From Streptomyces sp. ICC1 (lineage in GTDB: Bacteria; Actinomycetota; Actinomycetes; Streptomycetales; Streptomycetaceae): DNA of 64,000 nucleotides. Position numbers and translations under genes: made by a program. The stretch spans positions 372,001-436,000 of the forward strand of contig NZ_CP030287.1 of the NCBI RefSeq assembly GCF_003287935.1. The letters are read 5' to 3'. The notes under the pieces were generated by a model. The model made no database searches and was not told the origin of the DNA. It was given only the letters and a program-made list of their open reading frames with translations. Positions 53,167-61,591 of the stretch are shown piece by piece; positions within the stretch are counted from its first letter, which is position 1; every line of letters begins with the position of its first letter.

Positions 53167-53973
53167 TCAGGCGGTGTGGCCGACGAGGAGGTCGGCGAGC
53201 TTGTTGAGGCGCTTGATCGTGCGGCCGTCGGTGGCTGCCGCGGCCGGGGCGACGCGCTCGTCGCGGTCGTAGTAGGCGCCGTTGACGATCTCGGTGGCCG
53301 GGTCGCAGAGCATGACGACGTGCGCCGCGCCCTCAGAGGCGGAGTCGCCCTCGTTTCCGTAGAGGGGGAGCAGGCCGGTCTCGCAGATCCCGGGGTGGAC
53401 GGACACTGCGGTGACGCGCGGGTCGGCGGCGAAGACGGTCAGCGCCAGTTGCGACTGTGCGTACGCGGCGAGGCGCGAGTACCGGCGGATGCGCTGCGGG
53501 TCGTTCCACTGGATGGCGGCGGTGCGGTGGAGCGAGGAGGAGACGTTGACGACCCGGCCTCCCGGATCGCTGGTGAGAGCGGCTCCGAGGAGTTCCGTCA
53601 GGAGGTAGTGGGCGAGGAAGTTGACCTGGAAGGCGATCTCGTTGCCGTCGGCGGTGAGGGTGTGGCGCTCGGGTGCGGCGATGGCCGCGTTGTTGACCAG
53701 GACGTCGAGGCGCGGGTGTTCGCGTGCTACGGCGTGGGCCAGGTTCTCGACCTCCTCCAGGCGGGCGAAGTCGGCGGCGAGCGGGCGCACGAGGCTGCCG
53801 CTCACGCTGGAGGTGGCGATGAGCCGGTCGGTGGCCGCCCGGGCCTCCTCGGCGGTGCGGCCGTGCAGGAGGACGACCGCGCCGCGTTCGGCGAGTTGGC
53901 GGGCGGTCTCGTAGCCGATGCCGGAAGTGGCGCCGGTGACGAGGACGGTACGTCCGGACAGGGATGAAGGCAT
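53167..53973 (-). CDS. Short-chain dehydrogenase/reductase-fold protein 2, lacking catalytic Lys
   Basis: 268 residues, same length as SDR1 and closely similar over the whole length but encoded on the other strand 2.7 kb away. It has TVLVTGATSGIGYETARQLA, LDVLVNNAAIAAPERHTLTA, VNVSSSLHRTAAIQW and the altered active site YAQSQLALTVFAADPRVTAV (YxxxQ). The C-terminal end is KRLNKLADLLVGHTA. ATG 53973 has CAGGAATCCGAC upstream. The two copies suggest an inverted duplication. The tiny bL37-like gene follows. Confidence 0.82.
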   Translation of the reverse strand: MPSSLSGRTVLVTGATSGIGYETARQLAERGAVVLLHGRTAEEARAATDRLIATSSVSGSLVRPLAADFARLEEVENLAHAVAREHPRLDVLVNNAAIAAPERHTLTADGNEIAFQVNFLAHYLLTELLGAALTSDPGGRVVNVSSSLHRTAAIQWNDPQRIRRYSRLAAYAQSQLALTVFAADPRVTAVSVHPGICETGLLPLYGNEGDSASEGAAHVVMLCDPATEIVNGAYYDRDERVAPAAAATDGRTIKRLNKLADLLVGHTA

Positions 53974-54549
53974 GTCGGATTCCTGGAAACGGGCATGGCT
54001 GACGTGCCCGGCGCCCCGGCAGAAGGCAGGGCGTGGGCTCAGATCATGCGGCGAGGGTGAGGACGCGTACGGAGCTTCGACCAGCGTCGTTCAAGAGGCT
54101 GGTGGCAGGTACGCGGAGGACGCGCGGCCGATGTATCAGAAGGCCGGGCGGACAGCGGGCGCCGTCGGCTGCACCTGATTCGGTGGCCGATCGTCGTAGT
54201 GCGGACCGCTGTTCATGACCCCATCCCAGCGCATGGGGGATGCGGCGGCAAGATCCTCGGCTGGTTTTGACGGCCTTCTGACGTACGTCGGGTGACGCCA
54301 CCGCAGCCGTCCTCGTGCAGGTCATCAGGGCCGCGTCAAGATCGGCGATCGTGCGCAAGGAACGTGTCAGGAAGTGCCCGCGAGTCCGCCGGCCGGGCAC
54401 AGACTGGTGTCGCGACGGAACCGGAGGACGGGCCGGTGGCACGCGGCTGGCGGGCGGTGGCCTGAACACCGCCGAGGAAGCGCATGGTCCCACCGTGGGG
54501 GTAGGGGCCGATGCGACCGCGTGCCGGTCAGCCGTCGCACAACACAAGG

Positions 54550-54589
54550 GCCGTCCGGCCTCCGGTGGGGGATACGGAGGCCGGACGGC
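54550..54589. terminator. Strong hairpin in the SDR2/mini-ORF 2 spacer
   Basis: GCCGTCCGGCCTCCG (54550-54564) pairs perfectly with CGGAGGCCGGACGGC (54575-54589), 10-nt loop. The ppdK box GGGCCGTCCGGCC partly recurs in the left arm, but the perfect hairpin explains the symmetry better. Confidence 0.75.
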
Positions 54590-54683
54590 TCGCGTGTTCT
54601 CGGCCGGCGGGCGGGCCCCGCAGGTCGCCGGCCACCAAGCCGGTGCCTCCCACCCCGGCTTCGGCCAGGCTTGGACGAGTTTC

Positions 54684-54705
54684 GTCAGGGCGGTGTCAAT
54701 TCCCC
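54684..54705 (+). promoter_or_regulatory. 11-nt direct repeats upstream of mini-ORF 2
   Basis: GTCAGGGCGGT and GTCAATTCCCC start at 54684 and 54695 on the plus strand, 60 bp before the mini-ORF start at 54744, almost the same distance as the first unit of the array before mini-ORF 1 (59 bp). Confidence 0.5.
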
Positions 54706-54743
54706 GTATGAGCCCTTGAGCGCAGCCCCACAGGAGCAGTTTG

Positions 54744-54845
54744 ATGAATGACACGGACCTGGGGCAGCGCCACGAGGACCAGCCGCCGCATCTGGCGCTG
54801 CCGACCACGTGCCGCGCTGTCCTCCGGGCGCTCCGGCGCCGGTAG
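54744..54845 (+). CDS. Mini-ORF 2 of a two-member family (33 codons)
   Basis: ATG 54744 follows AGGAG by 7 nt. The 33-residue product has GQRHEDQPPHLALPTT and a basic tail (RAVLRALRRR). Its first half matches mini-ORF 1 at 50278 residue by residue in pattern. The clear ribosome site and repeats upstream make translation plausible. I know no family for it. It may be a small stress peptide or the start of a gene that was cut. Confidence 0.45.
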   Translation: MNDTDLGQRHEDQPPHLALPTTCRAVLRALRRR

Positions 54846-55088
54846 AGACCCGGCGGCCGGCCGTGCCGGCCACCGGCCGCCCGCAGGTCCCTCTCCATCT
54901 GCTCACCACGGCCGTTCCAGACCGGTCGGCGCTGATCCACACTCCGCCGGCTCCGGCCTCCGTCCGGGCCGCCCCCGCCCGTCTGTTTCCCGCTGGCGCA
55001 CCGCGGCGTCGACCGCTCCACGCGCTACCGCATCCTCGCCGCACACGACGAGGCCGCCGCGACCAGGTCCGGGGCCCCTCTGCGCCAC

Positions 55089-55471
55089 GCTCTTGACTTT
55101 CGGGGCAGCCAAGCACCTCGGACTGCCCCTGGAAGAGATCGTCGAACTCCTCGCGGTGTGGCAGGCCGGGGCCGGCAAGGACGTGAAGGCGGACCTGCGA
55201 CCGCGGCTCGCCGCCCGCCTGGCCGAGGCCGAGACCCGCGCCGCGCGAGGTGGTCGAAGGCGCCGTAGGGACCGCCGTCCCCGATGGCCTCCGGTTCACC
55301 CTGCCCGCCGAGCGGACCGCCTCGGTGGCAGCGCTCGCCGCCGCCGAGCAGCAGTGCTGCCCCTTCTTCGACTTCCGCCTCCACCTCGACGGCAAGGTGC
55401 TGCACCTGGAGGTCCGCGCCTCCGCCGACGGCACCATCCTGCTCACCGAGCTGTTCGGCCCGGGTGCCTGA
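55089..55471 (+). pseudogene. MerR-family regulator, DNA-binding domain lost and frameshifted
   Basis: The dimerisation helix region of a MerR protein (TFGAAKHLGLPLEEIVELLA, AGAGKDVKADLRPRLAARLA) runs to about 55240; then the frame shifts and the C-terminal domain follows (TAVPDGLRFTLPAERTASVA, AAEQQCCPFFDFRLHLDGKV) to TGA 55469-55471. The N-terminal HTH is not present and a piece between helix and C-terminal domain is missing. The Cys pair in QQCCPFFDF is typical of this streptomycete MerR subgroup. Confidence 0.7.
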
Positions 55472-55528
55472 CCGGCGCCCCGCCGCCTTTTCTCTCCCGT
55501 TCCGTTCTCTGCCAGGAAGACCTCTGCC

Positions 55529-55819
55529 GTGCTCGTCGCCCGCTCCCTCGCCCTGTTCGCCCTCGCCGCTCTGTTCGAGATCGGAGGCGCTTGGCTGGTC
55601 TGGCAGGGCGTCCGCGAACACAAGGGCTGGATCTGGATCGGCGCCGGCGTCATCGCCCTCGGCCGCATCCTCGCCGCGTACGGCGGCATCCTCGTCGCCG
55701 GGTCGATCGCCTGGGGCATGGTCGCCGACGGCTACCGCCCCGACCGCTACGACGTGATCGGCGCCCCGGTCTGCCTCGCCGGGATGGCCGTCATCGTGTA
55801 CGCGCCCCGGAGCCACTGA
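55529..55819 (+). CDS. YnfA/UPF0060 small membrane protein with internal deletion
   Basis: 96 residues from GTG 55529 (AGGAAG upstream). The UPF0060 family has four helices and about 108-112 residues. Visible are [33 protein letters not shown] and [20 protein letters not shown], ending in [13 protein letters not shown]. About 15 residues normally between helices 2 and 3 (the LYGF...FGR segment) are missing in frame, leaving [11 protein letters not shown]. It could be a damaged or shortened SMR-like protein. Function of the family is uncertain. Confidence 0.78.
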   Translation: MLVARSLALFALAALFEIGGAWLVWQGVREHKGWIWIGAGVIALGRILAAYGGILVAGSIAWGMVADGYRPDRYDVIGAPVCLAGMAVIVYAPRSH

Positions 55820-55868
55820 CCGAACTCTGCGTCGCTCTGACATCCGCTACTCCATCGGGAGGGTGCGC

Positions 55869-55901
55869 GTTAAGGACGCGTCAGGATTGGCTCAAGTGCG
55901 G
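55869..55901 (+). promoter_or_regulatory. 11-nt direct-repeat array upstream of the second permease
   Basis: GTTAAGGACGC (55869), GTCAGGATTGG (55880) and CTCAAGTGCGG (55891) are three consecutive 11-nt units on the plus strand, 85-115 bp before the permease start and in the same orientation. Confidence 0.6.
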
Positions 55902-55984
55902 GCATAAGTGATCAGGCTGCGTACGCTTGCTCAGCCGTCGAGGTCGATGGCTGATTCTTTGCCGTACGACAGGAGCCCACCACG

Positions 55985-57922
55985 ATGGCCACCCCTGCCC
56001 GCACGTCGCGCCTGAGGGCGTGGATGCTGGAAGGCTTGACCGCGCAGACCAGTTCGCCCGCCGCCAAGGAGGCGGCGGCCCAGCCGCACGGCCGCCCGTG
56101 GTGGCGGGTCATGTGCCTGACGGGTCTGGACTACTTCTCCACCCTCGGCTACCAACCAGGCATCGCGGCGCTCGCGGCCGGCCTGCTGTCGCCGCTGGCG
56201 ACCATCGTGCTCGTCCTGCTCACCCTCTTCGGCGCCCTTCCCGTCTACCGGAGGGTGGCCGAGGAGAGCCCGAACGGCGAAGGCTCCATCGCCATGCTGG
56301 AACGGCTGCTGACGTTCTGGAAGGGGAAGCTGTTCGTCCTGACCCTGCTCGGGTTCGCGGCGACCGACTTCCTCATCACCATCACCCTGTCGGCGGCCGA
56401 CGCGACCGCGCACTTGGTGGAGAACCCGCACCTCACGAGCACCTTGCACGGCCACGAAGTACTGATCACCATGATCATGATCGCGCTGCTCGGGGCCGTG
56501 TTCCTCAAGGGGTTCAGCGAGGCCATCGGCGTCGCCGTGGTCCTGGTGGCCGTCTACCTCGGCCTGAACATCGTGGTCGTGGCCGTCGGCCTGTGGAACG
56601 TGATGACCGAACCGCACGTCATCACCGACTGGTCGGACGCGCTGACCACCGAACACGGCAACCCCTTCATGATGATCGCCATCGCGCTCATCGTGTTTCC
56701 GAAGCTCGCGCTCGGCCTCTCCGGGTTCGAGACCGGTGTGGCGGTCATGCCGCACGTCAAGGGCGATCCCGAAGACACCGTTGAGAAGCCGGCCGGCCGG
56801 ATCCGCGGGGCGAAGAAGCTGCTGACGACCGCGGCCATCATCATGAGCGTCTTCTTGATCTGCTCCAGCTTCATCACCACACTGCTGATCCCGGCCGAAC
56901 AGTTCAAGCCGGGCGGCGAGGCCAACGGCCGCGCCCTGGCCTACCTCGCCCACGAGCACCTGGGCTCCGCCTTCGGCACGGTCTACGACATCTCCACGAT
57001 CCTGATCCTCTGGTTCGCGGGCTCCTCCGCGATGGCGGGCCTGCTCAACCTGATGCCGCGCTACCTGCCCCGCTACGGCATGGCCCCGCACTGGGCGCGC
57101 GCCCTGCGGCCGATGGTCATCGTATTCACGCTGGTCGCGTTCCTGGTGACCTGGATCTTCAACGCCGACGTGGACGCGCAGGGCGGTGCGTATGCCACCG
57201 GTGTCCTGGTCCTGATCACCTCGGCGGCCGTCGCCGTGACCATCGCCGCCCGCCGGGCCGGCGAGCGCGGCTGGACCATCGGCTTCGCCATCATTTCGGC
57301 CGTCTTCATCTACACCACCGCCGTGAACGTCGTCGAGCGCCCCGACGGCGTGAAGATCGGTGCCTGCTTCATCGCGGGCATCATGGCGCTCTCGCTGCTG
57401 TCCCGCCTCGCCCGCGTCTTCGAGCTGCGCGTCACCGACGTGGAACTGGACGACATGGCGGCCCGCTTCATCCGCGACACCGCCAACCGCACCATCCGGT
57501 TCATCGCCAACGAGCCGGACAACCGGGACAAGGCCGAGTACCGCGAGAAGGTCGAGCAGATCAGAGCGGACAACGACATCCCGCCCGGCGACGACGTCAT
57601 GTTCGTCGAGGTCACCATCCTGGACGCATCCGAGTTCGAATCCGGCATGCGGGTACGCGGCGAAGTGCTCCACGACCGCTACCGCGTCCTGACCCTGGAG
57701 GGCTCCAGCATCCCCAACGCGCTGGCCGCCCTCCTCCTCCACGTACGCGACGAGACCGGCCAACGCCCGCACATCTACTTCGAGTGGACCGAGGGCAACC
57801 CGATGGCCAACTTCCTCCGCTTCTTCCTCTTCGGCCAGGGCGAGGTCGCCCCGGTCACCCGAGAAGTCATCCGCGAGGCCGAACCCGACCGCACCCGCCG
57901 CCCGCACGTTCACGCCGGCTGA
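55985..57922 (+). CDS. APC-superfamily permease with cytoplasmic C-terminal domain
   Basis: 645 residues. About 12-13 transmembrane helices (residues 40-480) start with [20 protein letters not shown] and [20 protein letters not shown]; a hydrophilic C-terminal domain of about 150 residues follows ([53 protein letters not shown]). It is annotated elsewhere as an amino acid permease, but its own 11-nt array and the potassium neighbourhood make K+ a serious candidate. AGGAG lies 11 nt before ATG 55985. A perfect hairpin follows the gene. Confidence 0.78.
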   Translation: MATPARTSRLRAWMLEGLTAQTSSPAAKEAAAQPHGRPWWRVMCLTGLDYFSTLGYQPGIAALAAGLLSPLATIVLVLLTLFGALPVYRRVAEESPNGEGSIAMLERLLTFWKGKLFVLTLLGFAATDFLITITLSAADATAHLVENPHLTSTLHGHEVLITMIMIALLGAVFLKGFSEAIGVAVVLVAVYLGLNIVVVAVGLWNVMTEPHVITDWSDALTTEHGNPFMMIAIALIVFPKLALGLSGFETGVAVMPHVKGDPEDTVEKPAGRIRGAKKLLTTAAIIMSVFLICSSFITTLLIPAEQFKPGGEANGRALAYLAHEHLGSAFGTVYDISTILILWFAGSSAMAGLLNLMPRYLPRYGMAPHWARALRPMVIVFTLVAFLVTWIFNADVDAQGGAYATGVLVLITSAAVAVTIAARRAGERGWTIGFAIISAVFIYTTAVNVVERPDGVKIGACFIAGIMALSLLSRLARVFELRVTDVELDDMAARFIRDTANRTIRFIANEPDNRDKAEYREKVEQIRADNDIPPGDDVMFVEVTILDASEFESGMRVRGEVLHDRYRVLTLEGSSIPNALAALLLHVRDETGQRPHIYFEWTEGNPMANFLRFFLFGQGEVAPVTREVIREAEPDRTRRPHVHAG

Positions 57923-57940
57923 CGTCAGGAAACCGACAGG

Positions 57941-57982
57941 AATCCCGCCGGATCCTCGCTTCCGCGAGGATCCGGCGGGATT
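57941..57982. terminator. Terminator after the second permease
   Basis: AATCCCGCCGGATCCTCGC (57941-57959) pairs perfectly over 19 bp with its complement at 57964-57982 around a TTCC loop, 18 bp after the permease stop. Confidence 0.92.
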
Positions 57983-57991
57983 CTCACAGCT

Positions 57992-58165
57992 GTGACCATT
58001 GACTGGCGTCCCGACCGCGGTATCCGCCGGACCGTACTCGTCCTCGGGGCGGCCGGCCTGACCCTCATCGCCACCGGCGCCGTCCTCGACGTCCTGTGGC
58101 TGCTTGGCATCGGTGTCTGGGGAGTGATCGCAGCCATGATGGTCGAGCTCGTCTACCGGCCCTAG
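57992..58165 (+). CDS. Small two-helix membrane protein
   Basis: 57 residues from GTG 57992: a polar start (TIDWRPDRGIRR), two hydrophobic helices (VLVLGAAGLTLIATGAVL and WLLGIGVWGVIAAMMVELVY) and a short end. No family recognised. It starts 10 bp after the terminator hairpin, so a separate promoter or readthrough is needed; the GTG lacks a strong ribosome site and could be leaderless. Confidence 0.5.
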   Translation: MTIDWRPDRGIRRTVLVLGAAGLTLIATGAVLDVLWLLGIGVWGVIAAMMVELVYRP

Positions 58166-58307
58166 CCAGTGCCACATCGGGCAACGTCCGCCCTGTCGAC
58201 GACGGCGCGTAGGCGCCGGTCGTCGGCGTGGCGGTTTCGCCAGATGCAGCCGCGAGCCGCCCCCGATGGCCGAGGCCTGGAGCGCGCTGCGGCGACCGGC
58301 CGGTTCC

Positions 58308-58595
58308 TCAATCCCGATGCCGTCCGGTCGGTGCCTTCAGCAGCCGGTCCAGCTCCTTCCCGGCCGCGTCGTACCCGGCGTCGGAGATCCGTTGCAGCTC
58401 GCGCAGGTCGCCGGTCGCGGCCGCGCGTCGAGTGAGCAGGAAGCCGGCGTGCATGCATCCCTCATCCAGCAGCTCGCTCAGCTCCCCGAGGTCGTCGGCC
58501 GCGTCGGCGAGGTCGGCCAGCCGATCCAAAGCGGTCTCGTTGCCCCCATCGGCAAGCTCGCGCAGGGTCTCCCGATCGATATTCGTGTCCGTCAT
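58308..58595 (-). CDS. Small hypothetical protein divergent from a MerR pseudogene
   Basis: 95 residues, acidic, predicted helical: NIDRETLRELADGGNETALD, RLADLADAADDLGELSELLD, EGCMHAGFLLTRRAAATGDL and ELQRISDAGYDAAGKELDRL. The repeated helix pattern resembles Sel1/TPR-like short repeats. ATG 58595 lies 15 bp from a 21-bp MerR-type palindrome that is set in a promoter with a TTGACC -35 and 19-bp spacer, so the gene was probably controlled by the now broken MerR gene. Function unknown. Confidence 0.7.
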   Translation of the reverse strand: MTDTNIDRETLRELADGGNETALDRLADLADAADDLGELSELLDEGCMHAGFLLTRRAAATGDLRELQRISDAGYDAAGKELDRLLKAPTGRHRD

Positions 58596-58609
58596 GACGC
58601 CATGCTGCA

Positions 58610-58630
58610 ACCTTGCCCCAGGGGCAAGGT
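58610..58630. promoter_or_regulatory. MerR-type operator between 58595 gene and merR pseudogene
   Basis: ACCTTGCCCC and GGGGCAAGGT flank a central A, a perfect 21-bp palindrome. On the minus strand TTGACC overlaps one arm as -35, with 19 bp to a CAGCAT-like -10; the long spacer with a palindrome in it is the signature of MerR-controlled promoters. Confidence 0.75.
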
Positions 58631-58649
58631 CAAGTGGGGCGATGGCCGT

Positions 58650-59251
58650 GTGATCACCATCGGGCAGCTGGCCAAGTACGTCGGAGTGTCGATCAAGACC
58701 ATCCGCGTCTATCACGACAAGGGCCTGCTCCCCGAGCCCGACCGCGACGCATCCGGATACCGCCGGTACGGCGCGAACGACGCCATCAACCTGATCAAGA
58801 TCCGGACGCTCGCCGAAACCGGCATCCCCCTGGCCCGCATCCGGGACCTGAGATCAGCAACGGACGAGGAGTTCCAGCAGGCGCTGGACGAGATCGACGA
58901 CGAACTAAACGCCCGCACTTGCAACGCGACTTGTGGATCCTCGTGTTCGCCACCCACCCGGACCGCGCGATCACCCTGTTCCACGAGCAAGCCGAGATCC
59001 TGGCCGACCCCGCCCTACGGCAGCTCTTCCTCGAATACGACCACTCCTATGACCTCGACGCCGACGATCCCCGCATCGACGACCTCGCCCGCCGGATCGC
59101 CGAGGCGCATCGGGAACGCTACGGACCCGACGAGCTGCCCGAGTTGGACACCGCCTCCGAGATCCCCGCCCTCATCCAGGGCACGGTCAACGCCTCGTCC
59201 CCGGCATGGCAACGACTCGACGCACTCATTCGCGCACAACTGGGCGCGTGA
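58650..59251 (+). pseudogene. MerR-family regulator with internal deletion and frameshift
   Basis: GTG 58650 starts a normal MerR N terminus: TIGQLAKYVGVSIKTIRVYH, DKGLLPEPDRDASGYRRYGA, IKIRTLAETGIPLARIRDLR. After EIDDELNART (about 58918) some 60 residues of the usual linker are gone and the frame shifts; the C-terminal effector domain then follows (RDLWILVFATHPDRAITLFH ... NASSPAWQRLDALIRAQLGA) to TGA 59249. The first part could still make a truncated DNA-binding protein. Its operator at 58610-58630 is intact. Confidence 0.78.
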
Positions 59252-59343
59252 CCCGACGTGTACGGACACAGGATCCCGGTGCGTGCCGAGATCGGTCGAC
59301 GCGCCGCGAACTACAGGCCGAGCGTTGCCCGATGCGGCACTAT

Positions 59344-59916
59344 GGGTTGTCCCGTAACTGCTGGTCACGGGTGAGATGATCTTGGTGTGGCTGGTGTGAT
59401 CACGGCGTCGGAGCCGTCCTGGATAGCCCCGTTCACCGGGCCGAGCCCGCGCTGTTTCGGGAAGCTGGTGACCGTGTTGCGGCGCGAGGGCACGGATGCG
59501 GTCCGCAAGGGCCGGCCGTGGAGCCTTCCGCTGGAGGACCGGGCACTGCTGGTCGCGGCGTACTGGCGGACGAACTTGACGATGCGACAGCTCGCCCCGC
59601 TGTTCGGGGCCGACGGCGGCTATCCCGGCACCGGACTCCTCATGCCACACCGCCGGCGCAAAGGCGAAGACCTGCCCGACTGGAAGCAGGAACACAACAC
59701 GTCCCACAAGCAGGTCCGTGCACGCGTCGAGCACGTCTTCGCCCGCATGAAGACCTGGAGGATCCTCCGCGACTGCCGCCTCAAAGGCGACGGCGTCCAC
59801 CACGCCATGCTCGGCATCGCCCGACTGCACAACCTCGCCCTCGCCGGATAGGCCAGCGGATCACACCACGACTGACCCTGCCCAGGACGACCCGAAGATC
59901 ATTTACGGGACAACCC
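59344..59916. mobile_element. Non-autonomous IS5-family element (573 bp)
   Basis: Perfect terminal inverted repeats GGGTTGTCCCGTAA (59344-59357) and its complement (59903-59916) bound the element; outside them the sequences differ. Inside is one transposase frame with a large in-frame deletion. The length is well below a complete element of this group (about 850-900 bp), so it could move only with a transposase supplied elsewhere. I see no clear target duplication; flanks are CTAT and TTAG. Confidence 0.85.
59387..59851 (+). pseudogene. IS5-family (DDE) transposase with internal deletion
   Basis: 154 residues instead of about 270. The N-terminal DNA-binding part is intact (FGKLVTVLRREGTDAVRKG, TNLTMRQLAPLFG). 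It is joined in frame to ADGGYPGTGLLMPHRRRKG and the C-terminal catalytic Glu region (VRARVEHVFARMKTWRILRD, HHAMLGIARLHNLAL). The segment with the first catalytic Asp residues is missing (about 115 residues), so it cannot catalyse transposition but may still bind the ends. Confidence 0.88.
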
Positions 59917-60065
59917 TTAGTCGTACCAGGTGGCGGTCATGTCCCCTGGCGTGGTGTAGCGGCGGGCAGCTGTTCTCTGCCCTGGGTGGTCAGCAACATG
60001 TCGCGGTGAGCCCGGCACCCGCGCTGGGCGAGGCGGATGCCGAGGCCAACCGGCAGCTGACCGGC

Positions 60066-60641
60066 TCACCACCAAGCGCCTGCGGACAGGGGGCCGACCG
60101 GTTGCCTGGCAGGGAACCCCATGGGGGACATGCACGCTCCGCCTTCGCCCTCCCAGGCGTCTTCCCGGTTCCGGACGTCGGGCCTTCGGCCGATGACGGT
60201 TTCGGCGGCGATCAGCGCGCCGGCGGTCAGCACGCTGCCGGGGACGGAGGCGGCCGCCATCAGGCGGGCCGCGGCGGCGGGTGCGGTATGGGGCGGGACG
60301 ACGAGGAGGTCCCAGCGGCCGATGGTGTAGGAGAGCAGGATCAGCTTGTCGGGGTCCTGCTCGGTGAACCAACCCACGTGAACCGTACGCCCGTCCACGG
60401 GAACCGTGTGCGGGATGACGGGCCAGCGGTCGGGGTTCACGATGACGCGGGTGATGCGCCCCCAGGTCTCGTCCAAGGCGGCGAGGAGAAGGGGCAGCTC
60501 GGCTGCGAGGTCACGGGAGCGGGGCCACCAGGCGCCGTCCAGCTGCCCGCCGAGGGCGGTCTTCGGCGTGAGCACGAGGCGAGCGGGGCGAGGAGGCGCG
60601 AGGAGCGGGGCAGGTGTGGTGGGTTCCAGGGCGACGGTCAT
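60066..60641 (-). CDS. DUF5994 family protein
   Basis: 191 residues from ATG 60641; the frame is open up to 60815 but family likeness starts later. Conserved segments are ARLVLTPKTALGGQLDGAWW, PRSRDLAAELPLLLAALDET, RWPVIPHTVPVDGRTVHVGW and ILLSYTIGRWDLLVVPPHTA. The family is widespread and often multicopy in Streptomyces; function unknown. Upstream DNA (60690-60790) is AT-rich and has an inverted repeat CCGTAC-N4-GTACGG, a possible promoter. It lies downstream of the CBS-BON gene on the same strand. Confidence 0.8.
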   Translation of the reverse strand: MTVALEPTTPAPLLAPPRPARLVLTPKTALGGQLDGAWWPRSRDLAAELPLLLAALDETWGRITRVIVNPDRWPVIPHTVPVDGRTVHVGWFTEQDPDKLILLSYTIGRWDLLVVPPHTAPAAAARLMAAASVPGSVLTAGALIAAETVIGRRPDVRNREDAWEGEGGACMSPMGFPARQPVGPLSAGAWW

Positions 60642-60811
60642 GGTGGAGACCTGTCCCCGGGCCGCCCGCAGATTCGACGGCCCGGCGTATTGATCGCCGG
60701 AAACGACACCTGAGTTGTATCCGGTGCGCGAAATACTCCCGGTATCTCCACCGTACTCCGGTACGGAGATCAGAAGGGGTTCTGACCAGGTATTTCGGCT
60801 GAGGCGGAGGT

Positions 60812-61483
60812 TCATGCCCCGGCCGTCTGGGCGGCTGACGCGGTCAGGGCGCAGTTGACGTCGACCACGCCTTCCACGGCGCGTGCGAGACGTGCTGCCA
60901 CCGGAATGAGCGATGCGTCGAGGATGCCGCCGCAGAGGGTGACCACGCCGTGGTGGACATCGACCCGCACCCGGTGCTGTGCGAGCGGGAACAGTCGGCC
61001 GACCACCTCGCGCCTTATCTCGTCCGCCAGTTCACCGTCCGTCCGTAGGAACACCTTGAGCAGATCGGTGCGGCTGACGATGCCCCGGAGAGTGCCGGCC
61101 GGGTCGACGACCAGCAGTCGTTTGATGTGGCGTTCCGCCATGAGCCGGGCCGCCTGGGCCAGGGTGGTGTCGGGCGGAACCATGACGGCGGGGGTCGTCA
61201 TCAGGTCCTTGGCCAGGGTCGATCCGGCCTTCAGCGTGTCGCCCAGCCGCCGCATCTGCTCGATGAGCCCGGGGTCGTGATCGCGGAACTCCTCCTTCGG
61301 AAGCAGATCGGCTTCCGAGACCACACCGATGACCTTGCTCGCGCCCTCGCCTTCGACGACCGGCACGGCTGTCACTTTCCACTGGTTCATGACGGCAACG
61401 ATCTCCTTGAACTCGGCGAGGGGCGTGACGCTGACGACGACTCTCGTCATCACGTCGCGGACGAGATGCGGACTGGAGGTCAT
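60812..61483 (-). CDS. CBS-BON protein
   Basis: 223 residues: two CBS motifs (LVRDVMTRVVVSVTPLAEFK ... GVVSEADLLPKEEF; DLMTTPAVMVPPDTTLAQAA ... GIVSRTDLLKVFLRTDGE) and a C-terminal BON domain (VRVDVHHGVVTLCGGILDAS, AVEGVVDVNCAL). CBS pairs bind AMP/ATP-like ligands; the BON part may contact membranes or partners. This is the intact reference for the TAG-interrupted gene at 17727. It is divergent from adh2 with OsdR-like boxes between them. Confidence 0.9.
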   Translation of the reverse strand: MTSSPHLVRDVMTRVVVSVTPLAEFKEIVAVMNQWKVTAVPVVEGEGASKVIGVVSEADLLPKEEFRDHDPGLIEQMRRLGDTLKAGSTLAKDLMTTPAVMVPPDTTLAQAARLMAERHIKRLLVVDPAGTLRGIVSRTDLLKVFLRTDGELADEIRREVVGRLFPLAQHRVRVDVHHGVVTLCGGILDASLIPVAARLARAVEGVVDVNCALTASAAQTAGA

Positions 61484-61591
61484 GGCGTGGTCCTCGATGA
61501 GAAGGCGAACATTTCGCGGGCTGTCATGGAGATCGGCGGCCGTCGTCCGGCGGAGAAGGCCCCGTCATCCACCCTCACACCTCCACGGCAC

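Larger units (their letters stand above)
53974..54743. other. Long intergenic region with 11-nt repeats and a hairpin
   Basis: No gene is recognised in these 770 bp. The stretch holds minus-strand repeats GTCAGAAGGCC and GTCAAAACCAG (starts 54282 and 54271), pointing toward SDR2; plus-strand units ATCAGGGCCGC and GTCAAGATCGG (54324 and 54335); a strong hairpin at 54550-54589; and a third pair at 54684-54705. It looks like a promoter-rich spacer between two divergent units. Confidence 0.5.
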
